Notes under the pieces: generated by a model
Seen by the model: only the letters and a program-made list of their open reading frames with translations
Told to the model about the DNA's origin: nothing
Databases searched by the model: none
Position numbers and translations under genes: made by a program
NCBI GenBank assembly: GCA_016196515.1
Contig: JACPXN010000103.1
Span: 1-16,547, forward strand
Source: Candidatus Omnitrophota bacterium
GTDB taxonomy: Bacteria; Omnitrophota; Gorgyraeia; Zapsychrales; Fredricksoniimonadaceae
Reading direction: 5' to 3'
Length of the DNA: 16,547 nt
Shown: piece after piece, positions 6,996 through 11,859 of the stretch
Layout of the letters: each line of letters starts with the position of its first letter
Numbering within the stretch: position 1 is the first letter of the stretch

Positions 6996-7049
6996 GGGTT
7001 CGATTTATCGAACCCTTATGGATGAGGGCGCAATAAATTGCGCCCCTAC
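6992..7049. repeat. Paired-palindrome intergenic repeat, copy B
   Basis: Ends are GTAGGGG (6992-6998) and CCCCTAC (7043-7049). The left hairpin is gggttcgat/atcgaaccc with loop TT. The right hairpin is gggcgcaat/attgcgccc: relative to the other copies, both arms changed together so pairing is kept. TAG 6993-6995 is the stop of the ATPase gene, and the element ends eight bases before the permease ATG, leaving no ribosome site. Confidence 0.9.
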
Positions 7050-7057
7050 AATTAAAT

Positions 7058-7828
7058 ATGTTATACACCGATACCGTCGCCTTAAAAACCATCGTCCGCA
7101 AGGAAGTCACGCGTATTTTGCGCATCTGGACGCAGACGCTTTTGCCGCCTTTGATCACGCAGACGCTGTATTTTTTGATCTTCGGCAAGTTCATCGGTGC
7201 GCAGATCGCCTCCATCCAGGGTGTCACCTATATGTCTTTTATCGTGCCGGGGCTGGTGATGATGGCGGTCATCGGCAGTTCCTACGGCAATGTGGTCAGT
7301 TCCTTTTTCGGGGCCAAGTTCCAACGCAGTATTGAAGAGATCCTCGTTTCCCCCGCGCCCAACTGGGTCATTTTGGCCGGTTATGTTATGGGAGGGGTTG
7401 TCCGGGGGGCGGTGGTCGGTGCCTTGGTCTTCGGCATCTCCTGTTTCTTCACCCACCCGGTGATCCACAACATCTGGGCCGTGCTTTTCTTTATGACCGT
7501 CACTGCCATGCTGTTTTCATTGGGCGCGTTCATCAACGGCATTTTCGCCCGTAATTTCGACGAAGTGGTCTTTTTTCAGAATTTCATCCTGACCCCGCTC
7601 ATGTATCTCGGGGGCGTGTTTTATTCCATCCATAGTTTGCCGTTGTTTTGGCAGAAAGCGTCTTTGTTCAACCCGCTGGTCTACATGATCAACGGGTTCC
7701 GTTACGGGTTTTACGGGTTTAGCGATGTGCATTTGGCGGTGTGTGTGGCCATTCTTGTGGTCCTGACCGTTGCGTTGACCGCGTTGAGCCTGTGGCTTTT
7801 GAAGAAGGGCATCGGGATTAAAAATTAA
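7058..7828 (+). CDS. yadH: ABC-2 type exporter permease (YadH-like)
   Basis: This 256-residue inner-membrane protein is the same length as E. coli YadH and matches my memory of it closely: RIWTQTLLPPLITQTLYFLI (22-41), YMSFIVPGLVMM (58-69), SSFFGAKFQRSIEEILV (81-97), LAGYVMGGVVRG, TPLMYLGGVFYS, and NPLVYMINGFRYGF near the end. Six transmembrane segments fit the ABC-2 membrane domain. It should pair with the ATPase just upstream to form an exporter; the YadGH substrate is not established. The start is ATG 7058, eight bases after repeat copy B, without a Shine-Dalgarno sequence. The stop TAA 7826-7828 is followed one base later by repeat copy C. Confidence 0.93.
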   Translation: MLYTDTVALKTIVRKEVTRILRIWTQTLLPPLITQTLYFLIFGKFIGAQIASIQGVTYMSFIVPGLVMMAVIGSSYGNVVSSFFGAKFQRSIEEILVSPAPNWVILAGYVMGGVVRGAVVGALVFGISCFFTHPVIHNIWAVLFFMTVTAMLFSLGAFINGIFARNFDEVVFFQNFILTPLMYLGGVFYSIHSLPLFWQKASLFNPLVYMINGFRYGFYGFSDVHLAVCVAILVVLTVALTALSLWLLKKGIGIKN

Positions 7829-7829
7829 C

Positions 7830-7887
7830 GTAGGGGTTCGATTTATCGAACCCTTATGAATGAGGGCGCGATCAATCGCGCCCCTAC
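7830..7887. repeat. Paired-palindrome intergenic repeat, copy C
   Basis: Ends are GTAGGGG (7830-7836) and CCCCTAC (7881-7887). Left hairpin gggttcgat/atcgaaccc has loop TT; right hairpin gggcgcgat/atcgcgccc has loop CA. It begins one base after the permease stop and ends three bases before the yceI ribosome site. Confidence 0.9.
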
Positions 7888-7890
7888 ACA

Positions 7891-7898
7891 AGGGGGGT
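7891..7898 (+). promoter_or_regulatory. Ribosome binding site of yceI
   Basis: AGGGGGGT lies three bases upstream of ATG 7902 and decides that start over the upstream in-frame ATG 7860, which lies inside repeat copy C. Confidence 0.7.
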
Positions 7899-7901
7899 AA
7901 C

Positions 7902-8477
7902 ATGCGTATATTCATTCGTTTATTGGTTTTTGTTGTTGGGATTGTTCTGGCGGGGCACACATGGGCTGCCGATACCTATACCATCGATACGGCCCATTCA
8001 ACCATGGGCTTTTCGGTCAGGCATATGATGGTTTCCACGGTCATCGGCGCTTTTGATGATTATCAGGGTGCGATCACCTATGACCCGGCTGATCCGGCCG
8101 CGTTTAAGGCCGATGTCACCATCCAGGCCAAAAGCATTGACACCAAGGTGACCAAGCGCGATGACCATTTGCGCAGCGTGGAGTTTTTTGACGTTGAAAA
8201 GCACCCGGCCCTCACCTTCACAGCCACGAAACTGGACAAACAGGACGGCCGGACGGTTTTGACCGGCGATTTGACCATGAAAGGCGTTACCAAGGAAGTT
8301 TCCATCCCGGTCACGATCTCCGGTCCGGTCCAGGGCACGACTATCGGCCTAAGCGGTTCTTTTACCCTCAACCGTCAGGATTACGGCATTAACTGGAACA
8401 AAGCCCTGGATAACGGTGGTTTGGCTGTCAGCGATGAAGTCAAAGTAGACATCAATATAGAAGCGCACAAGCAATAA
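7902..8477 (+). CDS. yceI: Secreted YceI-family lipocalin-like protein
   Basis: From ATG 7902 the protein has 191 residues. Residues 1-22 are a Sec signal peptide (basic MRIFIR, hydrophobic LLVFVVGIVLAG, probable cleavage TWA/AD). The mature part matches the YceI beta-barrel, which binds polyisoprenoid-type lipids in the periplasm: YTIDTAHSTMGFSVRHMMVSTVIGAF, then DDHLRSVEFFDVEKHPALTF, GDLTMKGVTKEV, and NRQDYGINWNKALDNGG near the end. The upstream in-frame ATG 7860 would add residues encoded by the intergenic repeat ahead of the signal peptide and is not credible. The gene may be read from the ABC promoter or alone; no promoter is visible in the 73-base gap. A cluster of hairpins follows it. 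Confidence 0.93.
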   Translation: MRIFIRLLVFVVGIVLAGHTWAADTYTIDTAHSTMGFSVRHMMVSTVIGAFDDYQGAITYDPADPAAFKADVTIQAKSIDTKVTKRDDHLRSVEFFDVEKHPALTFTATKLDKQDGRTVLTGDLTMKGVTKEVSIPVTISGPVQGTTIGLSGSFTLNRQDYGINWNKALDNGGLAVSDEVKVDINIEAHKQ

Positions 8478-8482
8478 CCGTG

Positions 8483-8557
8483 TCATTCCCGAATGCTTCT
8501 GTCGGGAATCCAGAAATGGCGTGTCTGGGCCCCCGATAAAGGCATTCGGGGGTGACA
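8483..8557. repeat. Three-hairpin REP-like element after yceI
   Basis: The outer ends, GTCATTCCCGAATG (8483-8496) and CATTCGGGGGTGAC (8544-8557), are inverted copies with 12 of 14 matches. Inside are ATTCCCGA/TCGGGAAT (8486-8493 with 8503-8510), CCAGA/TCTGG (8511-8515 with 8525-8529) and CCCCCGA/TCGGGGG (8531-8537 with 8547-8553). The ATTCCC...GGGAAT core recalls the neisserial dRS3 repeat, though with a longer spacer. There is no T-run after it. It begins six bases after the yceI stop. Confidence 0.75.
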
Positions 8558-8607
8558 ACCCCCCATTTTCCCCCAGAAACCGCTTTCTAAAAAATTCTTG
8601 TTTGGGC

Positions 8608-8635
8608 TTGCCAAGGTTTTCGCAGGTGATATATT
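8608..8635 (+). promoter_or_regulatory. Possible promoter of the TM-helix gene
   Basis: TTGCCA (8608-8613) and TATATT (8630-8635) are 16 bases apart. A transcript would start near 8642, the first bases of repeat copy D, and would carry both copy D and the 28-bp palindrome in its leader. Confidence 0.4.
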
Positions 8636-8640
8636 TAATA

Positions 8641-8698
8641 GTAGGGGTTCGATTCATCGAACCCTTATGAATGAGGGCGCGATAAATCGCGCCCCAAC
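8641..8698. repeat. Paired-palindrome intergenic repeat, copy D
   Basis: The left end GTAGGGG (8641-8647) and right end CCCCAAC (8692-8698) differ at one base from the perfect ends of copies A-C. Left hairpin gggttcgat/atcgaaccc has loop TC; right hairpin gggcgcgat/atcgcgccc has loop AA. Unlike the other copies, it is not at a gene end. Confidence 0.9.
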
Positions 8699-8712
8699 AC
8701 GCGAATGACGCG

Positions 8713-8740
8713 TCCCGATACTGTCATGACAGTATCGGGA
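8713..8740. repeat. Perfect 28-bp palindrome upstream of the TM-helix gene
   Basis: TCCCGATACTGTCA (8713-8726) is followed directly by its exact reverse complement (8727-8740), with no spacer. It is 44 bases ahead of ATG 8785. A 28-bp perfect dyad could be an operator for a dimeric regulator, a cruciform or RNA hairpin, or a decayed repeat. No T-run follows. Confidence 0.85.
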
Positions 8741-8771
8741 TGATTTCATAGATAAAAAGGCGTCAAAACCG

Positions 8772-8780
8772 AAAGGAGGG
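8772..8780 (+). promoter_or_regulatory. Strong ribosome binding site of the TM-helix gene
   Basis: AAAGGAGGG lies four bases upstream of ATG 8785 and fixes that start. It is the best Shine-Dalgarno match in the window. Confidence 0.8.
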
Positions 8781-8784
8781 TCAC

Positions 8785-9444
8785 ATGATTACGCTAAACT
8801 ACATCATGGATCCACTTAGAGAAGTAGGCAGTATGGTTTTGGGCGTTACCCCAACGGTTTTTTGGGTGTTGGTCGTGCTGGTGGTCGGTACTTTGCTGGC
8901 GCGTACGCTCGGTGCGGTGGTGGCCGACGTGATCAAACGCATCCAGATCGACAAAATCAGCAATACCATCGGTCTGGCCGGTGCTTTGGATGCCGGCGGG
9001 ATCAAGCGTCCCATCAGCGAGCTCATAGGCACCGTTATTTCCTGGGTGCTGACGGTCACGACGTTCGTGGTCGCCCTCAAGCTGGTAGGGATCGCGGTCC
9101 TCGGTGAAGCGACCAGTTCCGTTATGGCCTATTTGCCCGGGCTTTTGTCCGGCATCGTGGCTTTGACGGTCGCCATCATCATTGCGCATATCATCGCCGC
9201 GTTCATTAAGGTTGTTGCGGTCAATACCGATATGCCGAAACCCGAATTAATGGCCACCTTCACCAAATGGGCGATCGTATTAACAGGGTTTGTCGCCTTT
9301 ATGGAAAAAGTGGGCCTCGGGTTTTTGCTGACCGGAACGCCGTTCACGTTGATCATCGCCGCGCTGGCCCTGGCCTTAGGTTTGTCCTTCGGTCTTGGCG
9401 GTCGCGAGCATGCGTCCCGTTATCTGGACAAGATCTTGAAGTAA
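8785..9444 (+). CDS. Multi-TM protein with mechanosensitive-channel TM-helix repeats
   Basis: This 219-residue protein is almost wholly hydrophobic, with about five membrane segments (about 22-42, 82-104, 115-141, 160-181, 185-205). Between the first two is a soluble stretch with ADVIKRIQIDKISNTIGL. It ends with ALALGLSFGLGGREHASRYLDK (197-216); the GLGG(R/K)E motif followed by an amphipathic end is typical of the conserved TM-helix repeats seen in some mechanosensitive channel family proteins (for example CmpX-like proteins). The beta domain and C-terminal cage of MscS are missing, so it is a stand-alone TM-helix protein rather than a full MscS channel. A role in osmotic or envelope stress is inference. 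It is the last gene before the secretion operon. Confidence 0.75.
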   Translation: MITLNYIMDPLREVGSMVLGVTPTVFWVLVVLVVGTLLARTLGAVVADVIKRIQIDKISNTIGLAGALDAGGIKRPISELIGTVISWVLTVTTFVVALKLVGIAVLGEATSSVMAYLPGLLSGIVALTVAIIIAHIIAAFIKVVAVNTDMPKPELMATFTKWAIVLTGFVAFMEKVGLGFLLTGTPFTLIIAALALALGLSFGLGGREHASRYLDKILK

Positions 9445-9471
9445 GGCGTTTGGGTAGGGCGGCATCCGCAC

Positions 9472-9518
9472 ACCCCGTAGATCCGTAGAGGCCGCAAGCC
9501 CCCACGGGTCTACGGGGT
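9472..9518 (+). terminator. Terminator-like hairpin after the TM-helix gene
   Basis: ACCCCGTAGATCCGT (9472-9486) pairs with ACGGGTCTACGGGGT (9504-9518) with 14 of 15 Watson-Crick pairs and a 17-base loop. The bases after it (CTTCTATTG) are only modestly T-rich, so termination efficiency is uncertain. It sits 27 bases after the stop and marks the end of the housekeeping block. Confidence 0.5.
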
Positions 9519-9553
9519 CTTCTATTGATATCAAAAATAAATTTTGATGTTTA

Positions 9554-9589
9554 ACCAAATTATTTCTTGACATTAGAAAATAATTTGGT
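9554..9589. promoter_or_regulatory. Operator-like inverted repeat around the secretion-operon -35 box
   Basis: ACCAAATTATTT (9554-9565) and AAATAATTTGGT (9578-9589) are exact inverted repeats separated by 12 bases (9566-9577). The spacer holds TTGACA, and the right arm ends on the first base of the -10 box. Arm centres are 24 bases apart, slightly over two helical turns, which would suit a dimeric or tetrameric repressor that blocks RNA polymerase. Confidence 0.6.
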
Positions 9590-9594
9590 ATCAT
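9567..9594 (+). promoter_or_regulatory. Predicted promoter of the type IV secretion operon
   Basis: A perfect TTGACA (9567-9572) and TATCAT (9589-9594) are 16 bases apart in the only AT-rich stretch of the region. The transcript would start near 9601 and carry a 65-base leader with a small hairpin, aaggatt/aatcctt (9610-9628), before ATG 9666. Confidence 0.65.
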
Positions 9595-9665
9595 TATTGA
9601 GTATTCATCAAGGATTTCCCCAATCCTTAAAGTAGTTTCTTCCCATCCCCGTTCATGGGTTCTCC

Positions 9666-10691
9666 ATGGATACGCTGTTGACCGCCGGCCAGTACGCCGG
9701 ACTCATCACCGATTATCTTTTCCTTAGGACCCCCTTAGGCGTCGCGGCTTTTACCGCGGGATTTTTATTGTCCCTCTGGTATTCGGCCAAATCCGCCAAT
9801 TTTAGCCGTTTTTTCATTTTTGCTTTTCTTTCCCTCAGCGTACTTTCTCTAATAATAGTCCCCCGCAGACAAGAAGACAGGGCGCCGGTGCTTTTTGTTT
9901 TCGCCTCGGACGCGGCAGATGCCGTGTTCAAAGGGGTGGTCTTATCAGAGAACCCCTTCGCCCCGCACCGCTTGTCCTTCCAAATGCGCGCTTTTATCCG
10001 GCAGGGGATCCAAGACCCCGTGCTCAAAGGCCGTTTATCCGAATTCATCCACGCCCACTTTTTGCCTGTTTTGGGCATGACCGGCCTTCGCGCGTGGCCA
10101 GGTGATCCGCAGGTGGTTGATCACTATTCCCCACAGGCCAAAACAGAGTGGAGAGGATTAAGTCAGGGCCTGCTTAGAATTCTCAACAGCGCCGCAAGCC
10201 CATGGCCTGCCGCGCGGGAATACCTGGCACAATGGACGAGAATTCCGGATAGGGACTTAGACAGCCAAGCCCTCCAGTCTCTTGTTCAACGGGAAATCCT
10301 TTCACCCCTTCAGGGGGATCCCTTTTGGCGGGCCTGCGGCTGGGTTTTCGTTCTCTTCCCTTATATGTACAGGATTGCCGATGCTTCCTTAGGCATCGTT
10401 TTTCCTCTCACCCTCTTGGCCTTGCTGGCTACCTGCGACTTTTCTTTTTTGACGGCTTACGCCCGCAACTTTATTTGGATCAAATCATGGGTTTTGGGCG
10501 GGGCCTTATGCCATTTTGCGTCGTTGGCCTTGGTCCCGCCTGCCCCGCCTATGGCGGGGCCTGCGGCGGGGTCGGCGGCTTGGTTTTGGGAATACCCCGT
10601 CTATGCCGCTTTCGGCGCGTTGCTGTTGTGTTTTATGCCTTTAATGACTTTTTTTCTAACCCGTCTTCCCATGGAAAGGAGAATGACATGA
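9666..10691 (+). CDS. Polytopic membrane protein, first gene of the secretion operon
   Basis: I do not recognise this 341-residue protein with certainty. Two TM helices lie near the N-terminus (about 23-41 and 49-66), followed by a soluble, probably periplasmic, domain (about 67-225), then a hydrophobic C-terminal half with FPLTLLALLATCDFSFLTAYARNF (about 246-269) and NFIWIKSWVLGGALCHFASLAL. The block of a long hydrophobic run, an aromatic loop and WIKSW resembles the membrane part of TraG-N/TrbL-type mating-channel proteins, but that is only a weak resemblance. Residues 290-302 (VPPAPPMAGPAAG) are encoded by a GC-rich palindrome and sit between two TM helices. ATG 9666 has no clear Shine-Dalgarno. 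Its stop overlaps the pilin start (ATGA), so it belongs to the operon. Confidence 0.7.
   Translation: MDTLLTAGQYAGLITDYLFLRTPLGVAAFTAGFLLSLWYSAKSANFSRFFIFAFLSLSVLSLIIVPRRQEDRAPVLFVFASDAADAVFKGVVLSENPFAPHRLSFQMRAFIRQGIQDPVLKGRLSEFIHAHFLPVLGMTGLRAWPGDPQVVDHYSPQAKTEWRGLSQGLLRILNSAASPWPAAREYLAQWTRIPDRDLDSQALQSLVQREILSPLQGDPFWRACGWVFVLFPYMYRIADASLGIVFPLTLLALLATCDFSFLTAYARNFIWIKSWVLGGALCHFASLALVPPAPPMAGPAAGSAAWFWEYPVYAAFGALLLCFMPLMTFFLTRLPMERRMT
10542..10560. repeat. GC-rich hairpin within the first secretion-operon gene
   Basis: GCCCCGCC (10542-10549) pairs with GGCGGGGC (10553-10560) around TAT. An outer CCCGCC (10535-10540) and GGCGGG (10565-10570) extend the symmetry. It encodes the Pro/Ala/Gly segment 290-302 in a loop between TM helices. 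Confidence 0.6.
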
Positions 10692-10981
10692 ACCAGAGGG
10701 TCTTAACGTTCACTTTATTTTTTACGGCCTTATGCCTGCCCGGCCTGGCTTTGGCGCAGGCGCAAGGAGGAGACCCGGTGTCCGTGGTCAGTGATTTTTC
10801 AACACAGGCCATTGCCATCCTCAAAGGCCCCATCGCCAAGACCCTGGCGGCATTGGTTTTGCTGGCCGGCGTCGGCGGTCTTTTACGCGGACGGCATAAA
10901 CTCGCGCTTTCATGCGGGGCCGCCTTCGTCATTCTTTTATTTTTGCCCATTCTTCTGGAGCAGGTAGCCAATGGTCACTAA
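10688..10981 (+). CDS. traA: Conjugative pilin (TraA/TrbC/VirB2-like)
   Basis: The 97-residue product starts at ATG 10688, overlapping the upstream TGA, with AAAGGAGAATGAC just before it as ribosome site. Residues 1-23 are a signal peptide ending ALA/QAQ. The mature 74 residues have the two-helix layout of VirB2/TrbC pilins: AIAILKGPIAKTLAALVLLAGVGGLL (41-66) with the typical Gly-Pro kink, a short basic loop RGRHK, then a second helix LALSCGAAFVILLFLPILLEQV (72-93). In F-type systems this protein is inserted in the inner membrane and assembled into the pilus. Position directly ahead of traL matches F traA. The longer in-frame ORF beginning near 10325 overlaps the previous gene and is not real upstream of 10688. 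Confidence 0.85.
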   Translation: MNQRVLTFTLFFTALCLPGLALAQAQGGDPVSVVSDFSTQAIAILKGPIAKTLAALVLLAGVGGLLRGRHKLALSCGAAFVILLFLPILLEQVANGH

Positions 10982-11294
10982 ATGTCCGCGGACCCTGGAC
11001 AAGCCGGTTTTATTGTTCGGCCTTGAGCCCGAAGATCTCGGGCTTCTGTCCTTGGCTGTCGGGGTCTTGAGTTTGTTTTTAGGCCCCATGGTCCCCGGCG
11101 TGCTCGGTTTTGCCGGCTGGTTCCTGCTTGCCCGTTTCAAAAAGGGGAAACCATCGGGATATGTTTTGCATCGTTTATACGCGTTGGGGTTTGATCTGCC
11201 CGGCCTGTTGCCTTCGCCGTCAAAAATAAAAAATTATTCCATCTGGAGTAAAAATAATGGAAGGTATGAAGTCAAAAAGTTCACTGTTCGTTGA
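10971..11294 (+). CDS. traL: Type IV secretion inner-membrane protein TraL (VirB3-like)
   Basis: This 107-residue protein begins PRTLDKPVLLFGLEPEDLGLL, matching the TraL opening (P-x-x-LDKP, then a polar stretch before the helices). One or two TM segments follow (about 22-52), then ARFKKGKPSGYVLHRLYALG (54-73), the conserved basic Gly-Tyr-Leu-His block of TraL. TraL corresponds to VirB3 and works with the TraC ATPase and pilus assembly at the inner membrane. It starts inside the pilin gene (11-base overlap) behind CTGGAGCAGG, and its end overlaps traE by 38 bases. The tail after 74 is polar and of no recognised kind. Confidence 0.88.
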   Translation: MVTKCPRTLDKPVLLFGLEPEDLGLLSLAVGVLSLFLGPMVPGVLGFAGWFLLARFKKGKPSGYVLHRLYALGFDLPGLLPSPSKIKNYSIWSKNNGRYEVKKFTVR

Positions 11295-11859
11295 ACGCTG
11301 GGCCGGCGCTGAACAGAACAACATGAAATTGGGATACGCGGTCGTGGCCTTGTCCGTCGTGTGCCTGGTTTTGGCCATGGTCGCGGGTTGTTCTGTTTTA
11401 AAACCCCGGTCAGTTTATTGTGTGCCCGGCGTGGCCCAGACGGGCCTGGCTGTCGCCCCGGCTTCTGGGTCAATGATTGCTAATGTTTTTGCGGTGTCCT
11501 GGCTGTTGAACTGGACGAATTTCACGCCTGCCACGGTCGAGGATGCCTATGCCCGTGCCCGCAGATTCATGTCACCCGTCCTGTTGTCCAAGACCCATAT
11601 CAGTTTGGAAAAAGACATGGAAGAGGTCAAAAAGAACAATATCTCATCGTTATTTTCTTTGAGCCAGGATCCTGTGGTCGAAACGGACAAAAACGGTTTT
11701 TGCGTCACTGTCCGTGGTCAAAAAGGGGTCTATGTGGGCAAAGAAGAGATCAAGGTCCAGCAGGTCGTTTATCGTTTGCGGCTGCGTCCAGTCAACCCCA
11801 CGGATGGGAACCCCTACGGGATGATGGTGGACCGCATCGATCAGGAGGAGGGAGCATGA
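11257..11859 (+). CDS. traE: Type IV secretion protein TraE (VirB8-like)
   Basis: TraE is the bitopic inner-membrane assembly factor of F-type channels, equivalent to VirB8. The 200-residue protein has a short cytoplasmic start, one TM helix (about 25-46) and a periplasmic alpha/beta domain with FAVSWLLNWTNFTPATVEDAYARARRFMSP (78-107), a run matching the TraE pattern N-x-TP-x-x-V-x-x, and VRGQKGVYVGKEEIKVQQVVYRLRL towards the end. GGAG at 11246-11249 is seven bases ahead of ATG 11257 and fixes the start, although this lies inside traL. The end overlaps traK by four bases. Confidence 0.87.
   Translation: MEGMKSKSSLFVERWAGAEQNNMKLGYAVVALSVVCLVLAMVAGCSVLKPRSVYCVPGVAQTGLAVAPASGSMIANVFAVSWLLNWTNFTPATVEDAYARARRFMSPVLLSKTHISLEKDMEEVKKNNISSLFSLSQDPVVETDKNGFCVTVRGQKGVYVGKEEIKVQQVVYRLRLRPVNPTDGNPYGMMVDRIDQEEGA

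Larger units (their letters stand above)
8478..8784 (+). other. Gene-free palindrome-rich region between yceI and the TM-helix gene
   Basis: These 307 bases hold no credible reading frame. In order they contain the three-hairpin element (8483-8557), a pyrimidine-rich stretch (8558-8600), a possible promoter (8608-8635), paired-palindrome copy D (8641-8698), a perfect 28-bp palindrome (8713-8740) and the ribosome site of the next gene (8772-8780). Confidence 0.7.

Noticed and set aside
7860..7901. Upstream in-frame start for yceI at ATG 7860
   Set aside because: It lies inside repeat copy C and would put 14 repeat-encoded residues ahead of a complete signal peptide. ATG 7902 has a good ribosome site.
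4274..8698. CRISPR array
   Set aside because: The four similar repeats are 0.8-2.7 kb apart with genes between them and have no regular spacers or cas genes.
9445..9665. Attachment site or element boundary at the start of the secretion operon
   Set aside because: No tRNA end, integrase or direct-repeat partner is visible in the window, so no boundary can be called from sequence alone.
9655..9681. Eight-codon upstream frame (ATG 9655) overlapping the start of the first secretion gene
   Set aside because: It has no ribosome site and no attenuator-like codon bias; short frames like this occur by chance.
10325..10687. N-terminal extension of the pilin frame back to 10325
   Set aside because: This part overlaps the well-formed upstream gene in another frame; a signal peptide begins exactly at 10688 behind a Shine-Dalgarno sequence.
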